Origin: Cinnamomum chago
Taxonomy: Eukaryota; Streptophyta; Magnoliopsida; Laurales; Lauraceae
Assembly: GCA_038049695.1 (NCBI GenBank)
Contig: CP142461.1
Location: forward strand, 29,023,001 to 29,087,000
DNA: 64,000 bases
Reading direction: 5' to 3'
Below the pieces are notes generated by a model. It was not told the DNA's origin. It searched no databases and saw only the letters and a program-made list of their open reading frames with translations. This document shows positions 47,836 to 60,377 of the stretch, piece by piece. Positions within the stretch are counted from its first letter, which is position 1; the number at the start of each line of letters is the position of its first letter. The position numbers were made by a program, and so were the translations under genes.

Positions 47836-48528
47836 GAAAGGCCACAAATGAATTCATCAAAGAGAGCAAATGGCCCTCCAATTTGAACGCAAGCTCAAAC
47901 ATTTCTACGAGCTTTTATCTGAAAAGGAAAGAACTAGAATTTCTAGAATGTGAATCCAAAAGTGACGGAATATATTGTTTTTGGAGATCACAAATGGATC
48001 CATCAAAGAGAGCAAATTCCCCCTTATCGGAACGCAAACTCAAACATTTCTGCGGCCTTTTATCCGAAAAGGAAAGAAATAAAAAATTTCTCAAATTCGA
48101 ATCCAAAAGCGAGAAATAAAAAAAAAATGGAAAGTTTTCATTTTTTTTTTGTGAAAAGTCTTTTTTTTTTTTTTTTTTGAAAGATCACAAATGGATCCAT
48201 CAAAGGGAGCAAATGGCCCCCCCAACGCAAACTCAAACATTACAACTAGCTTTTATCCGAAAAGGAAAGAAACCAAAACTTCTCAAATTTGAATATAAAA
48301 GTGAGAAATCAAAAAAAAAAATTTGAAGAGCTTTTTATTATTTTTTTTGGATTTTTTTTTCTGAAAGATCACAAATGAATCCATCAAAGAGAACAAATGC
48401 CCCTCCCAATCCGAATGCAAACTCAAACATTTTTGCTAGCTTTTATCTGAAAAGGAAAGATATCAAAGTTTTTCAAATTCGAATCCATGAGTGAATAAAT
48501 CAGATTTTTTTTTGAAAAGTTTTGTTTT

Positions 48529-48571
<43 letters not shown>

Positions 48572-48600
48572 TGAAAGGTTCAAACAACAACGTAAGTGTA
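47836..48600. repeat. Four-unit array with poly-T linkers
   Basis: The phrase 'cacaaatgaatccatcaaagagagcaaatg' starts near 47843, 47989, 48186 and 48370, each followed by 'cgcaaactcaaacattt...agcttttatctgaaaaggaaag', 'tcaaattcgaatccaaaagtga' and then a T-tract of increasing length (the last is about 36 T). Unit length varies from 146 to about 200 bp because of the T-tracts. Open frames here are repeat translations. Confidence 0.92.
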
Positions 48601-49139
48601 TAATTTGAACATGACAAGTGACATAAGAATTTGAAAAGTTACTTGAAATTTCTTGAAAAAAAAAAAAAACAAAGAAAAGGGGTGGGGTCAAACTCAAAAA
48701 TAGAATTCAAAACCCCATGAATCCCTTCTTATGTTTTTTTGGATGCCAAATTCAACCAAGGCCACAACTAAGAAAAGAAGCAAAGGAATGTAGAAAAGGA
48801 GCATATGATATGCATATGTTTCTTTTTTAAGTATCATGTTATCAAAAGAATGAGTCCCATCGGGTATGCCAAAATGGAACTTGTCCGTTGATTGTTTCGA
48901 TCTACCAGGGTCAACGGATATGAGAATCCGTGGGGTCTAACCCTTTTGTGACTGGAGTCGAGTGAACAACCTTGCTTTATTTTGTGTACGGGTATGCCAA
49001 TTTTCTAGTCTACTTGAAAACAACAAGCGGTGATCCACAGATCAACCATTTCATGTAGAGAAGAAAATAAAAAAATTTCTAACTTTTATTGCACATGTGT
49101 TTAAAAAGAGACATAATTTGGATTTTGGATGCCGTTAAA

Positions 49140-49245
49140 GGTGGATTTCATTTGATTGCCGTGAAATGCGATGTTTTTTCCGTGAAAGGCGATTTTTTAT
49201 TTGTCGTGAGAGGCGGTTTTTTGGTGCCGTGAAAGGCGATTTACA
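49140..49245. repeat. Short tandem array 'ccgtgaaaggcgatttttt'
   Basis: Four imperfect copies of a 24-28-bp unit: 'gccgtgaaatgcgatgtttttt', 'ccgtgaaaggcgattttttattt', 'gtcgtgagaggcggttttttg', 'gccgtgaaaggcgattta'. Confidence 0.85.
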
Positions 49246-50396
49246 ATTCTCAAAAAAAGAAAAGACGAGACTTATGATTTTTTGTCTCTTTAAAAATACA
49301 AATACAATAAGAAGATAGAAAAGACGTTACTGGGTTAGTTAAGCCCAAAACTAGGCCCGTTAACTCGTTTATTTTGTTATCATTATAACTAATTGTATTG
49401 TTAGATATTTTGGTGGGTTTAGATCATGAGCAGGTTTCTTTTATAATTAGAATAGTGTCTGCGGAGTTTCGTAGGATTCCGAGCGCGTTTGATCCTAGCA
49501 TAGGGAAGTTTGCAATTTAGGGAAAAATTGTGTATTTTTCAGAAAAATTCCAATCTTTGTGGTTTTGGGCTTGTTGGGAAGGTCTCATCATGTAGATCAT
49601 TTTTATCTCTTGCTCGTCGTGATCCGACGACCAGAAACCCATCAAATAACCCATTCTTTTCCCGAACCCACTTATTAAAGGCAAACTTGTTATTTCCCCT
49701 ATCCCATCTTCTTTAAAACGACAAGCCCTAATCCCTTCTTCTTTTGTTCTCTGCAACGAAAGAGACAACCAGACCTTCTCCTTTCTTCTTCATCTTTCCA
49801 AGCTCAGATACTAGCAAAGGAGTCCCAATCTCAACGATCCGATCCGGCCATCAAATTCCTTTCATTGTCCTCAACCCCTAGACAGCATTTTGTTAAGCAT
49901 CCCCTCACCCAATGTCCTCCAAATCTTGTCTTTCTCATGGATAACAGTCTAGAAATTAATGTATTCCATCTCTTTCTTCTTTCTTGTGTTCTAGGATCGA
50001 CGGAGAGCAAGTGGATAGGAGGGTTTTGTGATAGATTGGTGTAGAGAGGCTTTCTTCCCCAGATCTTGCTTTTGTTCATCTTCTTGCTTGAGGCAAGAGT
50101 TTAAGCAATGTTTAATTGATGTGTATATATTTTTGTTTTATTGACTGCATATGCCATTGTTAGATTACCCCAAATCCAAGTTTGTTATGGTTAGGGTTAT
50201 GGATGCTTGATTACATGTTAGAATTAGGGATTAATTGGAAACTGGACTCATTGGGTTGATTTTAATGGATGTAAATATGATATGTGATGAATGTAATTGA
50301 TGAGAGAGCATGGAGACTCAGTTTATGCAGGATTAGCCCTTGAAATGGCAGGAAAAAGAAGATGGTAGAAACCCAAATTGGGGTACTGTTCGCTGC

Positions 50397-50598
50397 CCAA
50401 TCGATTGGACATGGAACATAGTCCCTTAATTGGGAGTCATTCACTGCCCGATCGATCGGACAGTTTATCTACAGATCGATCGGGACAAAGGACAACTCTA
50501 GTTAACTAGGAGGTGTCCGAGATTGGATCGATCGGACAAACTTTTCGATCGATCGGATGACCCCTGTCGGATCGAACGGACCTACTGTCCGATCGATG
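50397..50598. repeat. GATCGATCGG-type palindrome cluster in LTR B
   Basis: Perfect palindromes: CCAATCGATTGG (50397-50408), CCGATCGATCGG (50448-50459), GATCGATC (50474-50481), CTAGTTAACTAG (50498-50509), GATCGATC (50526-50533) and CGATCGATCG (50546-50555), plus degraded forms at 50567-50598. Most are followed by 'GGAC' or preceded by 'GTCC'. Confidence 0.95.
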
Positions 50599-50610
50599 GG
50601 ATAGTGTTAT

Positions 50611-52220
50611 TGTTAGATTATATGGTCTCAATCTAGTGAATGTGTAATAAATTGATTTATTTCAATATAATCATGTTTGCTTTTCATGAGATGAATGTTT
50701 TTGTTTCATGCTTGCATATAACCAATACGAATGATATACTGGTTTATGAGATGAACTAGAGTTCATAAGTATATTAGATGTAATACATGTATATGGATAA
50801 GATCTACATACTAGAGACATATGTCACAAATCTTATACTTAAATAGCTTCACAACTAGTGATGGGATTGGGCATCTCATCTGACAAAGCTATAGTATTGT
50901 GATCACTATGAGATAGTATGATTTGTCTCAATCATCAGAGTGTAAGACTCTGGATCATCATGCTGATACATTAGATGTATTGAAGGAACATGAGAAGCAC
51001 CTTATGAAACACTATCTTTACTTTAAGGTCTGCTCTCATAATTTTCTAACAATATGCTCATAATCTGTAGACATTAATGAACTCAAGTTTCTGTCTATTC
51101 ATTTGCTTTGAGTCACCAATGAGTGAAGCCAATTGTAGATCAGCACCTCAGTGTCTTAGGTACGTGGTAGTAGAACCGTGGGAACATTAAATAGTCAAGA
51201 TGAAATCTATCATTATTGTCCCCTTGCGCCAATTAATGGATTTATCATTGGTAAGTGCGCACCATCCCAGTTAAGAGTTAATTAGATAGGTACTGATGAT
51301 CATTATAATTGATTGGGTCTCAAGGATAATAAGATATGAATCTAAATTGGTTGGACATGTTTAATCCAATTGATTCATTGATATAGATGGAGGGGCCTAC
51401 TTGTAGTGATAGGGAAGTTTTGGGTCTTTATATAATTTATTCCTAAGACTGAAGCTCAATTGCATATATATAGTGGAATTATTTGCAATTAACTGTGGGC
51501 CCGGATTGTACATGAGATGTGGGGTCGGGGTATCCCAGTTGGAGCCAGCTTTCTATGGAATTCCTGGTGGCCCCCACACTAGCCCAATTATTAGATAGTT
51601 ATTAATTATACTTGAACTCAAAAAGAAAGGAAATAGAAAGTAACTAATTGTATTAGATTTGTGACTTCTAATTATTAGAAAGAAGAGGAGGTTGCTTAGT
51701 GTTATAAATAAGGAGGAGGGCTGGACGTCCAAGAGCACCTTAACTCATTGGAATTCACGCCCAGCCCTAGTGCAAGAGTTGCTCACCCCTCTCTCTTCTC
51801 CTCCCTCTTCTAGTTTCTCTTTCGGGGTTTTCCTTAGAGGTTCTAGTTGGTTTCTTTTGGAGAACCCACCCTTCTTCTTAAGAAAAGAGATTTGATACGA
51901 GTCATAGCGTGAAAGACAATTAGGCCTTGGAAATCCTAATTTGCTAACAAGAAAGAGATCTTCATCAAGTAAGTTGTCTTCTTTTCCATTAGAGCACCAC
52001 CAAGATCCTAAGGTGATATCTACTTGTATGTTGTAGTATTTCGTGGTTGCTTGTTAGGTGTTGTTTCTATCTTCTAGATAGATTTTTCTACTGATCATGG
52101 TTGATGATAATGAGGTCTTGGATCCTGGATTGGGTTTGAAGCCTTATGGATAGTTAATCCCTGCATCAAGTGGGTCAAGAGTTTTTGAAACCTATCCACG
52201 ATGCCCACCTACTTCTAACA
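50611..52220 (+). mobile_element. Nested solo LTR, probably copia-type, 1610 bp
   Basis: It starts TGTTAGATTATATGG and ends CTACTTCTAACA, giving mirrored TGTTAG...CTAACA ends. Flanks are GTTAT (50606-50610) and GTTCT (52221-52225), a 4-of-5 target duplication. Removing it joins the palindrome cluster of LTR B to 'ctgtagcagaatctgacaaatt'. No internal region or coding sequence is present. Family assignment is by style only. Confidence 0.65.
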
Positions 52221-55129
52221 GTTCTGTAGCAGAATCTGACAAATTCAAACATATGTAACTTTTAATCCGTCCGTTTGGATTTCTATATTTCTATATACCA
52301 TTGGTAATCCTTCCGAGACATAGAATCCAATGGCTTAGATTACATAATGATTCAAGATGGGGAAATAAGGTATATATTTGGATTAATGATTCATACCCCT
52401 TGTCCTTTTGGAAAAAAGGACTGTGAACTTAGGTTTGAGCCTTAGATGTTGGATCCCTTGAACCTACTTTTACATGACCAATAATGACGAAAAAAAACTG
52501 AAGCACGTAGCTTGGTGTGCTTCGATAGTTGTCTAGGTGTTCGTGTATTATGCTTGGTTTAACAGAATGCATATGGAATTGATTCAATTGATGCCTAATA
52601 TGATTGTACACCAATGATTCTTTCCTAGAAGCATCGTTGACTCAATTTCCACACGTACTCTGTTAGTTCATGTTCCTCCTTGACTTGTGATCAAATCTAT
52701 TGATATCATTTCCTTGTACACTTACCTGGCATAAAATACTTAATTATAAAACATAAATCATTGTAGGATTAGGACTTGGACTAGACTTAGAGTGCACCCT
52801 AGGACCCTTTGTCATGTACTTGATAAACATGTATGGCTAAAATGTAAACGATTATCCGGTGGTTTGGACTTGTCCTCTAACTTGGCTCGAAGGGGATAGT
52901 CCTTACGATTACGGTCTTGTATATGGAAGTAGCCAGATATGCTTGTCTTGATTCTCATGTCAAGCACCACTTCACTACTGTTATCCGACCACGGTAGGAT
53001 TCACTATGGGGAGGATTGCATGTCATGACCAGCTGCAGTTTGGTGGTTTATAGATGGCCCAGTTATTCGAACATCAGGATGGGCAGTCGGCTTGGACGGC
53101 ATCCATGGGGTAGAATTGCTGGGATCGGGCTTGGACCGTGCTACTATTTATAGGATTGGTTGCTTGGATCCCCCTGGAGCCGGACTTTGGTATCAGTGGT
53201 CCGGATAGGATTGTTACTGATATCCCAAGAGATGGCTTGAACACCCTCGGAGTCTTGCTCTTGATTCTTGTATTTGAATTATGTGGATGGTGTTTATTGG
53301 TTGTTGATGCTAGGACTCCGGGTTACCGATTCTTGTTTCTATTATTCATGCTTTTATGCCTAGCTTTCTCTACTTTATTTTCATATGATCTTGTACTTGT
53401 CTTTACACCTCTTTTGACACATGATATACATTATTATGCATTGCTATCTTTTGCTTAACATGTCGTTGACTTTTGTTCCTTGGTGTGCAGACACCATAGG
53501 TGAGCATTACAAGGAGCCAGCAGGTGAGGAGATCCCTTGGCGGAGGAGGAGCGAGAGTGGCGTGTCGATGATGTAAAGTAGCGTCATCCTTCCTAGCACG
53601 AGAGAGCCTCGTTGGATTTCATTAGATTCTTTATTGTTCATTTAGTATTCACCTTTGGATTATTCTTTCATTGACTCCTATGTTTTCAAATGGTTTAGGA
53701 CTTGGGATGACCATTTGGTTGATAATCAAATGTCTTTGTTAGTTTTAATTATTTATTGATGCAACTTTAACTATTAATGAGAATAAGTATTATCTTTGCT
53801 TTGGTATCAATTATGACTTGATTTATAACAAGTTCCGCAAGTTGTGTTATTAAATAAGGCTTTAAATATATCATCCTCACAGCGGACTTATGATCCTTTG
53901 GCTAAAAGGGTGAAAACTTTTTAATTATCCCTAAATTTGACTCCCTAGATCTGGTTTATTCTCTAATCGGGTTCGGGGGACGTGACACATAGGTTGAGAG
54001 GTCATATTGAGAGTATGAAAAAGAGAGACGAATATTATTTTTTTTTGTATTCAAAGATCAAGGTATAAAGACACTACTTGGATTGATTATGCGTGTTCTA
54101 GACCTTCTTTATGTAAGTGATTTAATTTTCTTTTTTTAATTCTTTTATGTGTTATGATTGGAGACAATATATCACATTATTAGATCCAGATTTTTAAAAA
54201 TAAAAAAGACAAATTAAAAGTCGAGAGACATCACATAATCACTTGCATATTCCATACTCTGAAAAGAGAGGAGGACTACGTAGCTGTATTTTCAATGCTT
54301 AGATGATCGTCTAATTTTTAGATCTATTTTGCATCTTTTCCGCTTTTTATTTATCCACCATCATTATTTTTATTTTCATCCATTTATTGAATGTTTTTCA
54401 CAACAATTCTTCTGATTTAGAAGTTTATACTTGTAGCTTTCTATGTTAGATCACTCTTTCTATAATTATTTTTTCTATGGTTGGAAAGTGCAAATTACAT
54501 TGCATCAGGGTTAGATCTGATGGTTGGACATGATGTTTGTTGCTGAGATTCAATGATTAAGGACTAATTATTAAAGTTAAACTTGGACCTGAGGGGACCC
54601 ACGTGATTGAACTTGAAAAAAGGGCAGTGATGAGAGCCTAAAAGATACATTTTAGGCCCCTTAATGAGGACTTGATTATACCGTCGAAAGAGATTAATTA
54701 GCTTAATTATGTTATTTTATTATTTGTAGGTACTACAGATGCAAGGAGCGAAATTCAGAGCTAAAATGGAAGAAATCTCACAAAGCATGACAAACCGGAG
54801 TTGCAAGTAAGAAAGTGTGCCAAATATGGGAAGAGACTCAAATAAGAAAGCAAAGCAAGAGTCCAAACATGCCTTGGACGTCCAACATGGGTCCCACTCA
54901 CCCCATAGCATGCCAACATGAAAGTTCTTTTAATTGCACCATTATTCTCGGAATTTTCAGGGGCAGCAACTTGAAATGATCATAACTTTCAACTCGAGTG
55001 TCAGATTAGTCTAATCTACATACCGTTGGAAAGATCTTTTCGAGTAGATATCCGTGGAGTCCAAGATTGTTTAAATCGGAGCTATATCGAGGGAGATATG
55101 ACCTCGCAAAGTTCGCTGTGATGACCAGT

Positions 55130-55240
55130 GGCGTCCGGACGCCCGGAAGCTGGCGTCCGGATGCCCGGAGGCAGAGAGGTGCGCAGGAATTGTTATTCCT
55201 AGCGTCCGGACACCCGGAAGCTGGCGTTCGGACGCCCAGA
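55130..55240. repeat. GGCGTCCGGACGCC-type palindrome cluster in LTR D
   Basis: GGCGTCCGGACGCC (14 bp, 55130-55143), GGCGTCCGGATGCC (55152-55165), GCGTCCGGACAC (55202-55213) and GGCGTTCGGACGCC (55223-55236). Two of them are joined by the same spacer 'cggaagct', so the pair was duplicated. Confidence 0.93.
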
Positions 55241-55294
55241 CCGTTTGAGAGTCCGTCTCATGTGCGTTTCTAAGTAGTTTTTTATCCCAAAACT

Positions 55295-55304
55295 TATAAA
55301 TAAG
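55295..55304 (+). promoter_or_regulatory. TATA box in solo LTR D
   Basis: ACTTATAAATAAGAGCCC, 55 bp after the palindrome cluster. It is the best core-promoter candidate in the LTR. Confidence 0.6.
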
Positions 55305-56044
55305 AGCCCAAACTCGTTTTTGGGGAGATTCACACTTTGGGAGAAGGTCTGAAGAAGGTTTTGGAGCTTTTGGAAGCGGATCCATGGCGATTTCATCAGA
55401 GATTCTTCGCCAATCATCTTCCATGCGTAACTAATTCCTCATCTTTGGGTTGCGATGAAGCCCTAACCTTTTGTTTATGGTGATGTATAGGTTTAGGGTT
55501 TGTTTTTAAACGCTTTTGATTATATGACAAGATGTTAATCCATTGAATGGATTTTATGAATGCAATATTTCTTTCTTTGGTATTTTAATCTTGTAGATTT
55601 GAATACTAAGTCATATAATGATGCTTGAATAAATGTGTTTGTTAGATCTAGGATAATCTATGCCATAGAGATAGGTTATGCCCTGATTCACATCCACGTC
55701 TCTTATTTGTTGACTCTGAAGGTTTGTAACCAGGAGGAGTCTCTATAGCGTTGACAGTAAAACCTCAGGCCTATACTTGCCATTGTGCGAGGTTAGAGTG
55801 GATTCGTACCCTTAGATCTTTTCTCTGATTGAATAAAAATTGTCTTTAATTTGTTAATCAAAACCAATCAACCAATTACTTCATTTTCTAGTAGGATTAG
55901 TTTAATAATCAAAGCTTCGTTTTCTACTAGGATTAGTTTAGGAATTTGCATACGATACTCGGTTAACATCTCTGCTTTTGCAAGCAGAGGTAGTAGCGGA
56001 GAATAATTTATAATTGCAACCCTGTTTTATAATTGATCAGGCAG

Positions 56045-58035
56045 CAAAGTGCAACAGTTTCAGGTTGTTTTTATCCAAGAGTTTAGGATTTGAAAACCAG
56101 TCAAACGTGATTGTGTTGACTTGAAAAATAGCAGATTTAAAGTGTATGATAAGGCCACTGAGATCTCCAAATTTCAGCCAAAATCTTCCTTGGAAAGTGG
56201 GTCAAACAATAGCATGAACAGGGCACCCGAGTTGACTGCAATCGAAATTCCTGCAGTATTGTTCAATTAGGCATCTCTATATAGTCATAACTCCATTTCA
56301 AAAGATTTTTCGTCTCTCTTTTTTTTGTTTTTTATTTGTTGGAATCATGCATCATCCAAGTTTGACTTCCGGCCATTAGATTTAGGTTTAGTACATTCTA
56401 TACACAACTTTTTCCAAACTCAAAATTTTTCAGCATGCCATCAGATTTGCATTTAGGGCATTATAGATTATTAATATTTTCATAAAAACTGATTTTGGTA
56501 AGTAGTATCTAATTTAAAAGATTTTATTTTGATTTCTCTTATATTTGTTGTTTGATTTGTGTGTTCTTTTGTAGGTTTTTAGCTTATCTAAGATTATCTA
56601 GATTATGTTTCTTTTATTAGATTAGGTTTTTTATTTTTGGAAAGATTGTAATTAAATTTTTTAATTTCAGTTGTTTTAGCAAAGTTGATGTAATTTGATT
56701 AGTTTCTATTTAGGCCAGATTTAACTTTTATTTAGGACAAATTAAAGTTGGAAGGTATCTTAAACATCATGGCTCCCGGAAGATTGACCACGTACTCACC
56801 AGGATTTAACTGCATCACACCCTAGCACTTGGGGCTGACGAACATTTGGTAACATTATAACAATTTTATTATAAGGAACATAATCAAGAGAATCATATTT
56901 TGTGGCACTATATTACTGTTGTGTATAGGGGACCACATTTAGAAATTACGTGGTATCCACTTCTAGAAACTGCAAAATGACTACATGAGGCTTATCTTCA
57001 TATGCTTTGCGAATTATAATGTGGCCCGCCTTTTTGTGATTGTTACCATATAACCCATTTTTAGAAATTACAAAGTGGACCCACCCTTTGTGATCGTCAA
57101 CATGGGACCGAGCTTGAGGGTTTGGGGACCTCTTTAGATGGGCTTCTTATGCCAACACAATGAGATTTAGGGATTCATTCCACTGAAATCAAATTTTGGA
57201 AAAGTGATTTACATTTACCAAATATGTTTTCTGAGGGCTCATCTTGTGGTAACGTGGAAACATTCAAATGCCCAAAACACCCTCCTTTCTCTATTAAAAT
57301 TGAATTTTTATTGAAAAATTGGCATTTAACTCTATAATTAAATTTTTATCTGAATGTTTTTAAAATAATTTCCTTCTATTTAGCTTTCTCCTTTTAAATC
57401 TAATCACAGTGGAAAATCACTACTAGATGAAAGTGCTAATACACCACAAGGAAATTCTCTACCTCTAATTTTCTCTCCATTTTTTATCCACCAAGTGGGA
57501 TTCTCCATGTCATTTTCTCTACTTCCAAAAGAGACCTAAATATTTCACTCTACTTCCAAAAGAAACCTAAATATTTTAAAGACAACTAAAATAGATACAG
57601 CTGCTTCAAAAGTCCGAAGCCCAAACCCATAGTGAAAAGACACCGAAACTCGGCTTGAAAAGCTACCAGACAAGGTTAGTTTAGAGACTCGCTGTGAGTC
57701 TTGACTGAGTCAAAAAGTCAAAAATCAAAATTCAGAACATGGCACCCAACTGAGTTTCAGAACTGCCCTGAACTGAATGTTGGAGTCAAATTGACCTGGG
57801 CAACATTCTTGAACAGAACTTTCCTTTCTCATCAATTTTCGGAAGTGTACAATTAAGTACTAAAAATCATGGATAAACTGTGTTCTTGCACACAGCAATT
57901 GAGTGGTGAAGTTGGGGAAAACCCCGTAAAGAGTCAGCAATACTGATACTGTCTAGGTATAAAAGACGATAATTTCAGTTCAACGAAATAAATTAATTTT
58001 CACAGACTAACAGTGGCAGTTTGCCAAATGACTGA
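56045..58035. other. Intergenic DNA and 3' flank of ALG6
   Basis: No gene recognised. It is AT-rich. Part (56800-57130) has the 'gtggacccaccctttgtgatcgt' phrase repeated, as in decayed DNA transposons. The segment next to 58035 must contain the ALG6 3' UTR. Confidence 0.5.
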
Positions 58036-60377
58036 TCAAAGAGTCTTTTTGGCCTTTTCTAATTCCACAGAGCTGTCTAATAACATCCACTGCTTCCTGT
58101 TGGCATAAATAGTTATGATCACAAATTGCAAGAAGCAAAGAATCATAATCAAGGCCTCAAAAAGAAAAGGATACTTCTTTGGAGGCTGCAGAGTCAAATA
58201 TATGAGATGAAGTACAAGAGAGCACAGCAGAGACGAAGTCATTAGCACCTTCTGCAAGACAGAAGAATCAATCCCACCCTTGTTGCATCTTCGATAGGGC
58301 GAATAGTGAGTAAAAGCAAAGAGAGTAAGTAAAGCCACATATGGTAGGATGAGATGGTCACGGTATAGAAGAGGGAGCATCGAGAGCATTGCATGGTACG
58401 TCAACCACCTGAAAAGAAGAGGCTCTTCCAGTGCTAAAAGGCTCGCTGGTAAAAGAGGCAATAGAATAGACTTCTCGTGCACTGCCAATTACATCACAAG
58501 ATAAAGTAATATAAAGTCACCGTTGTGCAAATTAACAGGGTCCATCAGTACATGCACATTTGGCAGGGAAGGTGATGTATACCTTGGAATGAGAATAGGT
58601 AAAATGAGAATGAACTATTAAGCAGTGCATAGAGAAAACTGCGATTGCTTGGATCTCTAATCTGCTGAATCATTGATGGTAGAACGGAAATAAAGGTGGC
58701 ACTAAAACTGAGTAGCTTCAGTGAGGCTGTTGTGAACAGCCTCTTCCATTTTATAAGAATTGATGTGCTACACCAAAAGTTGGCCACGTAGTCCTCATAT
58801 ATTCCTCTTTCGAAGGGAGCGAGGCGGGAAAGTACCTGCATCACAGCCCATACCAAAGAAAACAATATTTGACCCTGGTCAGAGGAAGCAACAGAAAACC
58901 AGAGCATACATTGAAATAGAAAGAGGGAAGAAAGTAGGGAATTAGATATTTTTAAGACCTAATGCATCCAAAAGTCGATTCCAAAGTGGGAGATGTGTCT
59001 TAAAGTCATTGGTGACTCAACACATGCACAGGAGGGATTGGGCCGGTGACGCTATATGGATTAGAATATTATTTGGAATATTCTTTTATTAGTGTGGTAA
59101 TCTTTTTATTATTGAGTTTCCTATTTTGGTTAGTATTTTAGTTTAGTAGGTTTGCACTCGGTTTTCTATATGTCAATATGATGCAATTCAACTTATTAGA
59201 ACACAATATACAAGTCTATTTGTGTTCCCCTTTCCGCTCCCCCCTTCTCCCTCAACAAGATAAAGGTTGCCACAACCAACTTTAATAGCCAAGAACCTTG
59301 GGATTCTCATCAATCAAGGAGATAAAAAATAAATAAGGCACTGAAATAGAACCACATCTACCTGGATCACAGCTTCCTTGGAGTATAGAAATGGTGACCA
59401 AACAAGAGCAAATGTTCCCAAGACCACCAATCCCAATTTCAACACCTCCAAAAGCGGATTCTGACGTCGAAGGCTTTTCCCTAGAAGATGGCTGAAAAAA
59501 GCAGGTGCAAAATAGGCACTCATCTACAAGAAACAAGATGCATCCACCCATATTACTGGAAAGCAATACCAACTACATCTTTGAAATCACAAGGCTATGA
59601 TGTTGGAACTAGCTCAAAATTACAAGAATTACACAGGCCTGCTTGGATGTCTGTAATGGTATGCTTTGCACAGGAGGAATATCTGGCTGTGTGTGTTACT
59701 GACAGTTTACAGCCAAATAGTCCTTCCACAAAATCACCGACCATTAACTTCAGTTCATGCATAGAACATAACTAAAGTTGCTTTGAGGCATAAATATAAC
59801 GGCCTGGACCTGAAATTGCATCAGGTTTTCATGCCTCCTCTAAAGCATAGCAAAGTGAATCCATTCAGTCAAAATGTTGGACAAATTAGCATTTTCCATA
59901 CATCCAAAGCAGATGGTAATCTACGCAAGGTGTAGTGCAGCAAGAGAGTAAAAGTGATAACAGAACTTAACCTGTTTGTGATTCAGGGCAAGACTGAATA
60001 GGACAGAAGCAATCAACTCATTCTTAGAGAAAATAGCCGCAACTGCTGCAAGTGTCAAGCCCAGGCTGATGCAGTTATACTACGAAGGAAACAACATGAG
60101 AAACACTGCACATCCTCATTCATAACCATACTTTCACATATGGGCTAAAGGAAAATAAAAAGGCAAGCAGAATAAAATGAACTGTACTTTTAATATCCTC
60201 ACCTGAAAATGACCATGATCTATTATGATCAGACATGGGTTAAGAAGAATCATGGCTAGCTGCCAAGCAGCGTCCTTTTCACCACGACGGATATAGTAAA
60301 CAACAATGAAATAGAGAGCAGCTGGAAAGAATATTAATGTATCTGACGACAAAACTGTCCACCTCATGAGAAGTTTC
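58036..60377 (-). CDS. ALG6: ALG6 alpha-1,3-glucosyltransferase, C-terminal exons (5' part not in window)
   Basis: ALG6 (family GT57) uses dolichyl-phosphate glucose in the ER lumen to add the first glucose to Man9GlcNAc2-PP-dolichol. Exons: 60203-60377, 59972-60079, 59362-59523, 58583-58835 and 58036-58481, all GT-AG and in phase, giving about 380 residues up to a TGA stop. Hallmarks in order are LLMRWTVLSSD, IIDHGHFQ/YNCISLGLTL (across an intron), LALNHKQ/MSAYFAPAFFSHLLG, VLSRLAPFERGIYEDYVANFWC and FYLFSFQ/VHEKSILLPLLPASLL. Many hydrophobic stretches fit a multispanning membrane protein. Full-length ALG6 is about 500-550 residues, so roughly 130-150 N-terminal residues, including the first luminal loop with the catalytic aspartate, are missing from view. 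They may lie beyond the right edge across a long intron, or be lost. All visible exons are intact. Confidence 0.95.

Larger units (their letters stand above)
49330..53987 (+). mobile_element. Gypsy-type LTR (family B) with a nested solo LTR
   Basis: The right end reads GGTTCGGGGGACGTGACA at 53987, like the ends of families A and E. The region near 53480-53590 ('ggtgtgcagacac', 'gaggaggagcg', 'gtcgatgatgt') parallels 40030-40130 of LTR A in order. A palindrome cluster occupies 50397-50598. The left end was not found and 49330 is only where similarity of style begins. Excluding the 1610-bp insertion it would be about 3 kb. The 106-codon frame at 53138-53458 is hydrophobic and unrecognised; I treat it as chance. 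Confidence 0.55.
54628..56039 (+). mobile_element. Solo LTR, family D, with perfect target duplication
   Basis: Starts TGATGAGAGCCTAAAAG and ends TTATAATTGATCA (1412 bp), flanked by GGCAG at 54623-54627 and 56040-56044. The start resembles LTRs of the Tat/Ogre group of plant gypsy elements, which is an inference. A palindrome cluster (55130-55240) and TATA box (55295-55304) lie 0.5-0.7 kb into it. The 117-codon minus frame at 55071-55424 covers the cluster antisense and is not called. Confidence 0.9.

Noticed and set aside
47883-48180. Open frames with 'KRKE...ESKS' repeats
   Set aside because: They are the 146-200-bp tandem unit translated, and stops and shifts differ between units.
53138-53458. 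106-codon hydrophobic open frame in LTR B
   Set aside because: No known family, no upstream signals, and it lies in an LTR; chance is the simpler view.
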